Source of the DNA: CBDBBY01 sp965203795
GTDB taxonomy: Bacteria > Pseudomonadota > Alphaproteobacteria > Rhodobacterales > Rhodobacteraceae
Assembly (NCBI GenBank): GCA_965203795.1
Contig: OZ241915.1
Location: 1,736,001-1,800,000, forward strand
Reading direction: 5' to 3'
Length of the DNA: 64,000 nt
The stretch's first letter is position 1, and every line of letters begins with the position of its first letter. Shown piece by piece: positions 35,404 to 44,292 of the stretch. The notes below the pieces were generated by a model that saw only the letters and a list, made by a program, of their open reading frames with translations, had not been told where the DNA came from and ran no database searches. The translations under genes and the position numbers were made by a program.

Positions 35404-36029
35404 CGAACTCCCTCCCGTTCGCGGACGCAGCGGTAGTAGGCCCACAAAAGCCGGGCCGCAACGCCGCGCCAAGGCGACCAGCCCTCGGCGATTTGCCTGA
35501 GTTCGCCCTCGGTCGGCCGCGCATCCATTGAGAACAGAATCCTTGCCGCTTCCTGCAATGCGAGATCGCCAGCCGCGAACACGTCCGCGCGGCCAAGCGA
35601 AAACATCATGTAGATTTCGGCGGTCCAGCGCCCGATGCCCTTGACGGCCGTCAGCTGCGCCACGACCTCGTCGTCCGGAAGCCGGCACAGCGCCGCGTAG
35701 TCAATGCCGCTTGAGGCAAGCGCTTTCGCGTAGGCCGTCTTCTGCCTCGAAAGCCCGCATGCGCGGAAGTCCTCGTCGCAGGCTGTGAGAGCGCCGGCCT
35801 CGCGGTGGAGGCCTGCCGCCTTCAATCGCGCCCAGATCGCGTCGGCGGCGGCTACGGAAATCTGCTGGCTGACCAGGATGTCCAGCAGCGGCTCGAACCC
35901 TTCGCCGCGCCGCCGGAGCGGAAGCGCACCCGCAAGCTCCGCCGCATGCGCGAAACGCGGCTCCGCCTGCGCGATGAACCGCACCCCTTCGGCGACATCG
36001 CTATCGGATTCGATAATTCGTTCTGCCAT
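35400..36029 (-). CDS. DNA-3-methyladenine glycosylase (AlkA-like HhH-GPD)
   Basis: Base-excision repair glycosylase for alkylated purines, 209 aa. The helix-hairpin-helix is LTAVKGIGRWTAEIYMM, and the catalytic aspartate follows in FAAGDLALQEA. The FEPLLDILVSQQIS segment is typical of the AlkA family. There is no FeS-binding cysteine cluster, which separates it from MutY/Nth. The ATG ending at 36029 is chosen by homology and has a GGTGGA site. Downstream it is coupled to the esterase gene. Confidence 0.9.
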   Translation of the reverse strand: MAERIIESDSDVAEGVRFIAQAEPRFAHAAELAGALPLRRRGEGFEPLLDILVSQQISVAAADAIWARLKAAGLHREAGALTACDEDFRACGLSRQKTAYAKALASSGIDYAALCRLPDDEVVAQLTAVKGIGRWTAEIYMMFSLGRADVFAAGDLALQEAARILFSMDARPTEGELRQIAEGWSPWRGVAARLLWAYYRCVREREGVR

Positions 36030-36135
36030 TCCACCGCCCGCCCGCTGCAAGTTGCCAATCCGGCGCGAGAGAGCGCTGCCGCGACCGCAATGAAATCGCT
36101 TGAAGCCGGTTCACCGCAAGCGTACGCAGCGGCGC

Positions 36136-37344
36136 ATGAAGCCCGTACTGGCATCCCGCGAAATGCGCAATGTCGTGCTCCTGGTCATTGCGCAGGCGAC
36201 GATCGGGGCGCAGCTGCCCATGATCTTCACGGTTGCAGGGCTCGCGGGACAGTCGCTTGCATCGAACGCATGCTGGGCGACGCTGCCGATCTCGCTGATT
36301 GTCTTCGGATCGATGACCACAGCCCAATGGCTGAGCAAGCTCATGCACCGGTTCGGGCGGCGCGCCGGATTCATGGTCGGCGCGGCCGGAGGCTGCCTGG
36401 GCGGGATCTTCGGCTCCTTCGGACTGATCTACGCCTCGTTTCCCCTGTTCCTGCTCGGAGCGTACTTCACGGGAATCTACATGTCGGCCCATGGGTTCTA
36501 CCGCTTCGCCGCCGCCGACACGGCGTCGAAGGTATTCCGGCCGAAGGCCATCTCCTATGTGATGGCCGGCGGAATTGCCGCCGCCGTCGTCGGACCCCAA
36601 CTCGTCAAAGTCACCGCCGACGCCTATGCCGTCCTGTTCCTCGGCACCTACGTCGCCGTAGCCGCGGCCAACGTCGTCGGATCCCTTCTGTTCCTCTTTC
36701 TCGACATCCCCACGCCGAAGCGGCAGGAGGTAGGTCGCGCGGAGATTCGGTCCTACGTCGCGCTGCTGAGAGATCCGAGGATTACGGTCTCCATCGTCTG
36801 CGCCATGGTCTCCTACGCGCTTATGAACCTCGTGATGACTTCGACTCCGCTCGCGGTCGTCGGCTGCGGCTACGGCCAGAATTCCGCGGCGGATGTCGTT
36901 TCAGCTCATATCTTCGCGATGTTCGCCCCCTCCTTCTTCACAGGGCACCTGATTGGGCGGTTCGGAGCGGAACGCATCGTCGCGCTCGGGCTCACCCTGC
37001 TCGCCGGAGCCGGAATTGTCGGACTTGCGGGAGTTGATCTCTACAACTTCTTCGGAGCGCTCGTCCTTCTCGGCGTCGGCTGGAATTTCGGGTTCATCGG
37101 CGCGACCGAGATGCTCATGAAGGCGCACATGCCCGCCGAACGCGGGCGCGTCCAAGGGCTCAACGACATGATAGTCTTCGCGTGCGTCACCGTCGGCTCC
37201 CTCGCTTCCGGCGGCCTCATGAACTGCTCGGGAGGATCCCCCGTGGAGGGATGGACGTCGGTAAACCTCGCGATGGTCCCGTTCCTCGCGGCTGCGGGCG
37301 GGTCGCTGGCATGGCTGGTGTTTTTTCGCCGCGGCAGGGCGTGA
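36136..37344 (+). CDS. MFS transporter
   Basis: Twelve-helix major facilitator permease, about 402 aa. The loop between helices 2 and 3 has the MFS-like LMHRFGRRAGFMVGA motif, and the second half has a similar HLIGRFGAERI. No substrate can be assigned; the family resembles permeases of sugars, drugs or metabolites. The ATG at 36136 is used; a TTG at 36100 would add 12 basic residues. It diverges from the glycosylase gene. Confidence 0.85.
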   Translation: MKPVLASREMRNVVLLVIAQATIGAQLPMIFTVAGLAGQSLASNACWATLPISLIVFGSMTTAQWLSKLMHRFGRRAGFMVGAAGGCLGGIFGSFGLIYASFPLFLLGAYFTGIYMSAHGFYRFAAADTASKVFRPKAISYVMAGGIAAAVVGPQLVKVTADAYAVLFLGTYVAVAAANVVGSLLFLFLDIPTPKRQEVGRAEIRSYVALLRDPRITVSIVCAMVSYALMNLVMTSTPLAVVGCGYGQNSAADVVSAHIFAMFAPSFFTGHLIGRFGAERIVALGLTLLAGAGIVGLAGVDLYNFFGALVLLGVGWNFGFIGATEMLMKAHMPAERGRVQGLNDMIVFACVTVGSLASGGLMNCSGGSPVEGWTSVNLAMVPFLAAAGGSLAWLVFFRRGRA

Positions 37345-37403
37345 CCAGCCGGACGCTGCGCGACCGCGCCTACCTTGCCAACGCGCGGATGCGCGCGAAA
37401 CCG

Positions 37404-38177
37404 CTACCAAGTTCCTGTCAGGGCTCGCCAGAGCAGCGTTCCGCGCTTCCTGAATTCCGACTCTTCCAGCTCGCCCCTCCAAACCCGTCCGATGTCGGAC
37501 GCGGCTCGGTCCAGCGTCGCGTCCACCCGCCATCCCGGCAGCATTGCAGGCGCAACGCGGCTGGGGACGGAACGCCTTCGTGTCCGGGCGGATTTGGTTC
37601 TTTCGATGGCAAGCTCGACAATCTCCGGGAGCATTCCGCCCGCCGGGTCCATCGGCTCCCAACCTTGGCGGGCAAATCGCGGGATCGCCCTGAGGAACGC
37701 GGCCGTCCCGGCGCCCCATGCGAAATCGCGCACCGTCGCCAATTCCTCGCCGTGCGCGCCGAGCGAAGCCGCCGCAAGGCACATGACCTCGCACGCCGTT
37801 GAATCCATGTGGCTTTCGAATTGCTGCAGGTTCGCGAACGGTTCCTTGTTCACATACCTGAAATGGGCGTCGACAATGTTCTCGAACGGCTCAAACGCCA
37901 AGTTTGCAGCCTTGATCAGCGCCGCCAACGACACGGCCACGGCATTTCCCTGCTCGATCGTCCCCCGCCTGACGCCCTCGACGACATCAGCCCACCAGCC
38001 CAGCCGAACCGCGCAAACCTCCGGCGTCGGCGATATCCAAGCGGACCGGGCCACTTCGCAACTGAAGGCGTAAATCGGAAGCACAAGAGGGCCGGACCCG
38101 CCCGCTGCGGAAAGCGCCACTCTGTGCAGGTCGGGATCGGTTCGGCGTACCAGCTCCTCCAACTCAAGCTGCGTCAC
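37404..38177 (-). CDS. Squalene/phytoene synthase-family protein (NDUFAF6-like)
   Basis: An isoprenoid-synthase-fold protein of 257 aa. The segment PIYAFSCEVARSAW followed by RLGWWADVVEGV corresponds to the first substrate motif of phytoene synthases, but the Asp-rich DxxxD is missing. This is the pattern of the NDUFAF6 group, proteins linked to respiratory complex I assembly rather than prenyl transfer. The GTG start at 38177 overlaps the cimA stop (GTGA). It is the last gene of cysS-cimA on this strand. A catalytic role is unlikely, but untested. Confidence 0.78.
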   Translation of the reverse strand: MTQLELEELVRRTDPDLHRVALSAAGGSGPLVLPIYAFSCEVARSAWISPTPEVCAVRLGWWADVVEGVRRGTIEQGNAVAVSLAALIKAANLAFEPFENIVDAHFRYVNKEPFANLQQFESHMDSTACEVMCLAAASLGAHGEELATVRDFAWGAGTAAFLRAIPRFARQGWEPMDPAGGMLPEIVELAIERTKSARTRRRSVPSRVAPAMLPGWRVDATLDRAASDIGRVWRGELEESEFRKRGTLLWRALTGTW

Positions 38178-39799
38178 AGGACCGGCGCGTTCTCCTTGGA
38201 GAGCTTCCACACGATCGCGTCGATAAGCGCTTCGAAGGACGAATCCAGGATGTTGGGCGACACTCCGACAGTCGACCAGCGGCGGCCCGAGGCATCTTCG
38301 CAGTCGATAATGACCCGGGTAACGGCATCCGTGCCGCTCCCGGTTATCCTGACCTTGAAATCCACAAGCCTCATGGCGTCGACATAGGACTGGTACGGGC
38401 CGAGGTCCTTGGCAATCGCCCGCGCAAGCGCGTGGACGGGGCCGCTGTCCCTGCCGGACTTGTCCAGCCCTTCCGACGCCGTGAGTTTGCGCTCGCCGCC
38501 TACGTCCAGAACCACTATCGCCTCGGACTGGGTCGTCCTGTCGGCACGGCTTCGTCCCGTCCGCTGGACCATCAGCCGGTACCGCTCGACGCTGAAGAAC
38601 TCCGGCAGTATGCCCAGCATCTTGCGCGCAAGCACCTCGAACGACGCCTGCGCCGTGTCGTAGCTATAGCCCCGGTCTTCGCGCGACTTGACCTCTTCGA
38701 TGATGCGGCTGAGCCGGGAATCCGAAGGATCCACGTCGATTCCGGCATCGGCGAGCCGGGCTGCGAGATTCGAGCGGCCCGCTTGGTTGGACATCGGTAT
38801 CACCCTCCGGTTTCCGACCGAATCCGGATCGACATGCTCGTAAGTCGCGGGATTCCTTTTCACGCCGGACGCGTGCAATCCGGCCTTGTGGACGAATGCT
38901 GACGCTCCGACATATGCCGCGGATTTGTTGGGAACCCGGTTTAGTATGTCGTCCAGCGATCTGGACAGGCGGGTCAGGGACTTGAGTCCGTCGGGCCCGA
39001 TGCCCGTCTCGAATTTTGATCGATACGGCTCCTTGAGCAGGATCGTCGGGATAATGGACACCAAGTTTGCGTTCCCGCAGCGCTCGCCCAGCCCGTTGAG
39101 CGTGCCTTGGACCTGGCGCGCGCCCGCGTCGACGGCCGCGAGCGCCCCGGCTACTGCATTCTCGGTGTCATTGTGGGTGTGGATGCCGATGCACTCGCCC
39201 GGAATTCCCGCGTTGATCGCGTGCCGTGTGAGTTCGCCGATTTCCGCCGGAAGCGTTCCGCCGTTCGTGTCGCAGAGGACAATCCATTTGGCGCCTGCTT
39301 CATAAGCGGCCTTCAGGCAGCGGCTTGAATAATCGGGATTGGCCTTGCAGCCATCGAAGAAGTGCTCGGCATCGAATATCGCCTCCCTGTCCTCGGACAC
39401 GACATGCGCGATCGACTTCGAAATGTTCTCAAGGTTCTCGTCCAGCGAAATGTTGAGAGCGGTTTCGACCTGGAAGTCGTGGGCCTTGCCTACAAGGCAG
39501 ACGATGCCCGTGCCCGCGTTGATGACGGTGGCGAGCACATCGTCGTTTTCCGCCGACCGGCCTGCGCGCTTCGTCATGCCGAACGCGGCAAGCTTCGGCG
39601 CGAGTTTCTTCGGCACCTGTTCAAAGAAGTCGCTGTCGGTCGGGTTCGCGCCGGGCCAGCCGCCTTCAATGTAATCGACCCCTACCTCGTCAAGCATCCG
39701 GGCAATCGCGATCTTCTCCTCGAGCGCGAACTGGACGCCTTGGGTTTGCTGCCCGTCTCGAAGCGTCGTGTCGTAAAGGTAGAGTCTTTCTTTGATCAT
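38174..39799 (-). CDS. cimA: Citramalate synthase
   Basis: Condenses pyruvate and acetyl-CoA to (R)-citramalate, the first step of the threonine-independent isoleucine route. The 541-residue protein has the DRE-TIM start YDTTLRDGQQTQGV, WPGANPTDSDFF, which is characteristic of CimA against LeuA, the metal ligands IGIHTHNDTENA, and a C-terminal LeuA-type allosteric domain (VKITGSG-like region and ATVG-like WSTVGVS). Start ATG ends at 39799, 28 bases after the cysS stop. Its regulatory domain suggests feedback control by isoleucine. Confidence 0.94.
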   Translation of the reverse strand: MIKERLYLYDTTLRDGQQTQGVQFALEEKIAIARMLDEVGVDYIEGGWPGANPTDSDFFEQVPKKLAPKLAAFGMTKRAGRSAENDDVLATVINAGTGIVCLVGKAHDFQVETALNISLDENLENISKSIAHVVSEDREAIFDAEHFFDGCKANPDYSSRCLKAAYEAGAKWIVLCDTNGGTLPAEIGELTRHAINAGIPGECIGIHTHNDTENAVAGALAAVDAGARQVQGTLNGLGERCGNANLVSIIPTILLKEPYRSKFETGIGPDGLKSLTRLSRSLDDILNRVPNKSAAYVGASAFVHKAGLHASGVKRNPATYEHVDPDSVGNRRVIPMSNQAGRSNLAARLADAGIDVDPSDSRLSRIIEEVKSREDRGYSYDTAQASFEVLARKMLGILPEFFSVERYRLMVQRTGRSRADRTTQSEAIVVLDVGGERKLTASEGLDKSGRDSGPVHALARAIAKDLGPYQSYVDAMRLVDFKVRITGSGTDAVTRVIIDCEDASGRRWSTVGVSPNILDSSFEALIDAIVWKLSKENAPVL

Positions 39800-39827
39800 T
39801 CCGGAATCCGATCCAAGCCCGCCCGCT

Positions 39828-41291
39828 TCATTCGGTCGGCTTTTTGCCGGGATACTCGCCGAATTTTTCTTTGACCGCCGCTTTTATCCGGCTCAATTTT
39901 TCCCGATCAAATGAGGGTGTAATGCGGAGCCCTTCGCCTCCGACGCTCGCGTCCTGCACTAACACGCCGGCTTTCGACATCAGCTCCCGAGTGAAGTCCG
40001 ACTTCTCGTAGGCCTTTGCCTTCCTGTCCTCCTGCCTAGCGAGAGCCAAGAGTGTAATCAGATCTCTGTCCTCTTCCCGGACAACGACGGGCGCTACGCC
40101 AAGCAAATCCATTGCGGCGTGCAACTCGTAGAACTTATCAGTGGCGGACAGCTTGTGCATTCGCGCGATCGCACGCGGCGTGTCTAGATCGTCGGCTAGC
40201 GCTTCTAAAAACTCTGCGTCCCCTTTGTCCGGCAGCAGCGGCCAACCCCTAACCTGCGACCACCAGCGCTGGAGCACCGACTCCGCCTCCGCGACCTTTC
40301 GCGAAGTCCAATCAAGCGGCTTCCGGTATTGTGTTGACAAAAGGACAAATCTCAGCGCCCCACCGTACCGCGCCCGACTGGCTGGCGTCTGATCTGACGG
40401 CCCCCGATCAAGCAGGTCTTTGACGGTGAAGAAGTTGCCGAGACTTTTCGCCATTTTCTGCCCTTCGACTTGAACAAACTCGTTGTGCATCCAGACCCGC
40501 GCGAACTCTTCGCCCGGATGGGCGCACATGCTCTGAGCCGCCTCGTTCTCGTGGTGGGGAAAGGCCAGATCGATTCCGCCAGCGTGGATGTCGAAAGTCT
40601 TGCCGAGCAGCTCGAGGCTCATCGCTGAGCACTCGATGTGCCAACCGGGCCTGCCCCTTCCCCACGGGCTGCTCCAGCCCGGCTGATTCTGCCCCGATGG
40701 CTTCCAGAGCACAAAATCCAACGCCTGTTTCTTGTATGGCGCAACCTCTACCTGAGCGCCCGCCTTCATCTCGCCGATGGACCGCCGCGCCAAGCTTCCG
40801 TAGCCAGGATAGCTCGCCACGCTGAACAGCACGTGCCCGTGCGACTCGTACGCGTGGCCCTTTTCGACCAGCGTCTCGATAAGCGAGACCATCCGGGGAA
40901 CGTACTCGGTCGCCCTCGGCTCGTGCGTCGGCTCCAGAACCCGGAGCGCCTTGAGGTCCTCATGGTACCAAGCGATCGTCCGGTCCGTGATTTCGCGGAT
41001 CAACTCCACCGCAGGCCGCTTGTCGCCGCCCGCCGCGAGCTCCGCGGCGCGCGCGTTGATCTTGTCGTCGATGTCCGTGATGTTCCGGACGTAGGTAACG
41101 CAGTCCGATCCGTAATGGTGCCGGAGCAGCCGGAAAAGCAAATCGAAGACGACAGCCGGCCTGGCGTTGCCGATGTGCGCGCGGTCGTACACGGTCGGCC
41201 CGCACGCGTACATCCTCACATTCGCGGCATCGAGCGGAACGAAGGACTCCTTCCTCCGCGTTTTCGTATTCCACAGCGCAATTACCGCCAT
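39828..41291 (-). CDS. cysS: Cysteinyl-tRNA synthetase
   Basis: Class I aminoacyl-tRNA synthetase, 487 aa. It has the HIGH-type motif ACGPTVYDRAHIGNARP, the zinc and cysteine site (first Cys in YACGPT), ECSAMSLELLG, HPHHENE-type FPHHENEAAQS, and the KMSKS-type motif GQKMAKSLGNFF. The ATG ending at 41291 has GAGGTGGA upstream. The C-terminal anticodon-binding region is a little more divergent than the core. It heads the cysS-cimA-NDUFAF6-like operon and diverges from the aminotransferase gene. Confidence 0.95.
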   Translation of the reverse strand: MAVIALWNTKTRRKESFVPLDAANVRMYACGPTVYDRAHIGNARPAVVFDLLFRLLRHHYGSDCVTYVRNITDIDDKINARAAELAAGGDKRPAVELIREITDRTIAWYHEDLKALRVLEPTHEPRATEYVPRMVSLIETLVEKGHAYESHGHVLFSVASYPGYGSLARRSIGEMKAGAQVEVAPYKKQALDFVLWKPSGQNQPGWSSPWGRGRPGWHIECSAMSLELLGKTFDIHAGGIDLAFPHHENEAAQSMCAHPGEEFARVWMHNEFVQVEGQKMAKSLGNFFTVKDLLDRGPSDQTPASRARYGGALRFVLLSTQYRKPLDWTSRKVAEAESVLQRWWSQVRGWPLLPDKGDAEFLEALADDLDTPRAIARMHKLSATDKFYELHAAMDLLGVAPVVVREEDRDLITLLALARQEDRKAKAYEKSDFTRELMSKAGVLVQDASVGGEGLRITPSFDREKLSRIKAAVKEKFGEYPGKKPTE

Positions 41292-41516
41292 TCCACCTCG
41301 CCCGCCTTGCTGAAGCCGAGGCCCGTGTTCTTTCGATTTCTTTGGGAAAAGACGCGGCCCCGGCTGGATTTTCAGCCGATAATGCAGATCCCGATTATTT
41401 GCTTCGCCGCCGCCATGGACGGATGTATGAACCAATTCCGAATCCGGTTCAAGCACCGCGACCTGCTGCCCGGAGCAATCGCGCAACACTGCCGCCCCGG
41501 CATAGGAGCATTTGCG

Positions 41517-42722
41517 ATGCGGCTTTCAGGCAGAATGCGTTCCGGCGACGTCGCGGACGCGGCAGCGTGGGCGACCCATTACCGGGCGAGGAGGATGAGG
41601 GAGGCCGGAGAAGCCGTCCTCGACCTGACGATCGGAGAGCACGATTGGCCGACCGACCGCTCGATCCTTCGCGCGATGCACGAAAGCGCAATGAGCGGAA
41701 AGACCGGCTACGCGGACGTCTCCGGCATCCTGCCGCTCCGGAAAGCGCTGGCGCGGCGCATCGAAAAATCCACCGGGGCGCCGACAGGCCCGGATCAGGT
41801 CCTCGTCACCAACGGCGGCCAAGCCGCGCTTCTGGCCGCGCATATGGCGGTTCTCGACCCGGGCGACCGCGCGGCGATGATCGATCCGTTCTATCCGACC
41901 TATCCGGGCACGATCCTGGCGGCAGGCGGCCGCCCCGCCGTTGCGCCCGCTCCGGCGTCCGGCCGCTTCTTTCCGGAAAAAGACCAACTGGAAGCGGCGG
42001 CGGCCGGTTCGCGCAGCCTTCTGATCAACTCGCCCAACAATCCCACCGGCGCGAAATACCCGCGGCGCACATTGAAGGCCATCGCGGAGGCGGCCGTCCG
42101 CCACGACCTCTGGGTCATATCCGACGAGGTCTACGAAGCCCAAGTGTGGGACGGCGAGCATCTGTCGATCCGGCGGCTCAACGGAATGGCGCGCCGGACA
42201 ATCGTGATCGGATCCATGTCGAAAAGCTTCGCGATGACGGGATCGCGCATCGGCTGGCTGTCAGGGCCGGCGGAGGCTGTCGAATCCGCGCGGGAGATCA
42301 TGGCGGTGATGAGCTTCGGCGTATCCGAATTCGTTCAGGATGCGGCCCTGCAAGCCCTGAGCAAGGGCCCCGAGTTCGAAGCGGAGATCGCGGCGCCGTT
42401 CAAGGAGCGCCGCGCCACGGTCCTTGAAGCACTTTCCGGGCTGCCGCTCATCCGGGCAACACCCTCCGGCGGCGGCATGTACGTTTTGCTGGACATCCGC
42501 GCGGCTGGCATCAGCGATGTGGAATTCGCACGCGGGCTTTTGGACGAGGAGAGGATTGCGGTGATGCCCGGCGGAAGCTTCGGTCGGGAGGCGTCCGGCC
42601 ATGTCCGCATCGCGCTGACTGCGGGCGTTCCGGTGCTCCGGGATGCGGTTTCGCGCATTTCCGAATTCGCGGCGCGCGCCGCTGGCCGCGCGGCGGAACG
42701 GGGTGCGGTGCCGCATGCATAG
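41517..42722 (+). CDS. Class I/II PLP aminotransferase
   Basis: Fold-type I PLP enzyme, 401 aa. The N-terminal VLDLTIGEHDWPTD, the NSPNNPTGA motif, SDEVYEAQVWDG, and the PLP lysine in SMSKSFAMTGSRIGW (about residue 235) are as in aspartate or aromatic aminotransferases. Arg in HVRIALT near the C-terminus would bind the substrate carboxylate. The ATG has AGGAG 8 bases upstream. A PLP decarboxylase gene follows after 132 bp on the same strand, so both may act on the same amino acid group. Confidence 0.88.
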   Translation: MRLSGRMRSGDVADAAAWATHYRARRMREAGEAVLDLTIGEHDWPTDRSILRAMHESAMSGKTGYADVSGILPLRKALARRIEKSTGAPTGPDQVLVTNGGQAALLAAHMAVLDPGDRAAMIDPFYPTYPGTILAAGGRPAVAPAPASGRFFPEKDQLEAAAAGSRSLLINSPNNPTGAKYPRRTLKAIAEAAVRHDLWVISDEVYEAQVWDGEHLSIRRLNGMARRTIVIGSMSKSFAMTGSRIGWLSGPAEAVESAREIMAVMSFGVSEFVQDAALQALSKGPEFEAEIAAPFKERRATVLEALSGLPLIRATPSGGGMYVLLDIRAAGISDVEFARGLLDEERIAVMPGGSFGREASGHVRIALTAGVPVLRDAVSRISEFAARAAGRAAERGAVPHA

Positions 42723-42854
42723 AATGTCCGGCGAAGCCCAAGATGCCGATGGCCCGGCGGCGCGTGGACCAGCCGCCGCGCCGAAAGTAATGGAAGATGT
42801 GCCGCCGGGTGTCGGAAGCTGCCGGCCGCCGCGGAACGAACGAGGAGCGCCGAC

Positions 42855-44264
42855 TTGAAATACGCCGATCTGCCGAAATGGTCGAAGGTCGCCGGCGACT
42901 GGGCTGGCGAGTACTACGCGGGCCTTCCGGACAGGCCCGTCATGTCCAAGCTGCGGCCTGGCGAGTTCGCCGCTCGGATCCCCGACGCGCCGCCGGAACA
43001 ACCCGAATCCATGGAACGCATATTCGAGGATTTCCGCAGCCTCGTTCCGGATGCCATGACGCATTGGCAGCATCCGCGCTTCTTCGCCTATTTCCCTGCG
43101 AATGCCTCGCCCGCGTCGATCATTGCCGAGCAGCTCGCGAACACCATGGGCTGCAACTGCATGCTTTGGCAGACCTCGCCGGCGGCAACCGAGCTTGAGC
43201 AGAAGATGACCTCGTGGCTTCGCGACGCCGTGGGTCTTGCGGGGCATTTCAAGGGGCTGACCCACGATACCGCAACGACCGCGACGCTGTGCGCCGTGCT
43301 TACGATGCGGGAACGCGCGCTCGAATGGGCCGGAAACGAGCAAGGGCTCGGGGCGCGCCCCACCCTGAGGCTGTACGCATCCGGCGAGAACCACTCGTCG
43401 GTGGAAAAGGCGGCCCGGATCTCCGGCATCGGGAGCGCAAACCTCGCGAGGCCCGCTTGCCGCGCCGACCGGTCAATGGATCCCGAAGCACTAGAAGCCG
43501 CGATCCGGGACGACAAAAGGAAGGGCTTTTTGCCAACCGGCGTTGTCGTTTGCGTCGGAGGCACCGCCACCGGCGCGAGCGACCGCCCCGCCGAGATCAT
43601 CGAGGTCGCCAAGTCCCATGGCCTGTACGTGCATCTCGACGCGGCGTGGGCAGGCCCGGCAATGATATGCGAAGAGTTCCGATGGATGTGGAAAGGCGTC
43701 GAAGCCGCCGATTCGGTTGTGATCAATCCCAGCAAATGCCTCGGCGGACAGATCGACTGTTCCGTCCAGTTCCTTGCCGACCTCCGGCCGCAAGCCGCCA
43801 CGCTCGGTTTGAGGCCGGACTATCTCCGCACGGCCGACGCGGAGGATGTGCTGAATTGCAACGAGCTCACTGTAGGGCTCGGGCGCCGCTTCCGGTCTCT
43901 GAAGCTTTGGTTCCTGCTAAGAGCGCACGGGCTTCAGGGGCTCAGGTCAATGTTCAGGAACCATGTCGCTTGGATCGAGGAGCTGGAGGGCAAGTTCGAA
44001 TCCGACCGAAGGTTCGAGATAGTCGCGTCCAGCCCGCTTGCCCTGTTCGCGTTCCGGTTTGTTCCAAGCGAAGGGGATCCCGACCGCCTCACGGCGGAGA
44101 TGCTGCGGCGGATCAACGAGGACGGCCGGGTCTACCTGACTCCGGCAGTGATAGGCGGCGCGGAAGCCATCCGCGTGACGGCCGGAACCTACGAAACGTC
44201 GCGCGACGACGTGCTGTCGGTCTACGACATCGCGTGCGAGATGGCCGAAGCCCTTTCGCAGTGA
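42855..44264 (+). CDS. Aromatic-L-amino-acid-decarboxylase-like PLP enzyme
   Basis: Group II PLP decarboxylase of 469 aa. Typical features are THWQHPRFFAYFPANAS near residue 70, MLWQTSPAATELE, THDTATTATL, and the PLP-contacting HLDAAWAG. The lysine expected to bind PLP is in INPSKCLGG (about residue 293); most relatives have N-P-H-K-W, so the histidine before the lysine is Ser and the tryptophan is Cys. Activity or specificity may be altered. The TTG start at 42855 has AGGAGC 6 bases upstream. Convergent with the desaturase gene. Confidence 0.85.
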   Translation: MKYADLPKWSKVAGDWAGEYYAGLPDRPVMSKLRPGEFAARIPDAPPEQPESMERIFEDFRSLVPDAMTHWQHPRFFAYFPANASPASIIAEQLANTMGCNCMLWQTSPAATELEQKMTSWLRDAVGLAGHFKGLTHDTATTATLCAVLTMRERALEWAGNEQGLGARPTLRLYASGENHSSVEKAARISGIGSANLARPACRADRSMDPEALEAAIRDDKRKGFLPTGVVVCVGGTATGASDRPAEIIEVAKSHGLYVHLDAAWAGPAMICEEFRWMWKGVEAADSVVINPSKCLGGQIDCSVQFLADLRPQAATLGLRPDYLRTADAEDVLNCNELTVGLGRRFRSLKLWFLLRAHGLQGLRSMFRNHVAWIEELEGKFESDRRFEIVASSPLALFAFRFVPSEGDPDRLTAEMLRRINEDGRVYLTPAVIGGAEAIRVTAGTYETSRDDVLSVYDIACEMAEALSQ

Positions 44265-44292
44265 TCGGGGTTCCGTCCCGGCGGGCGGGAGT

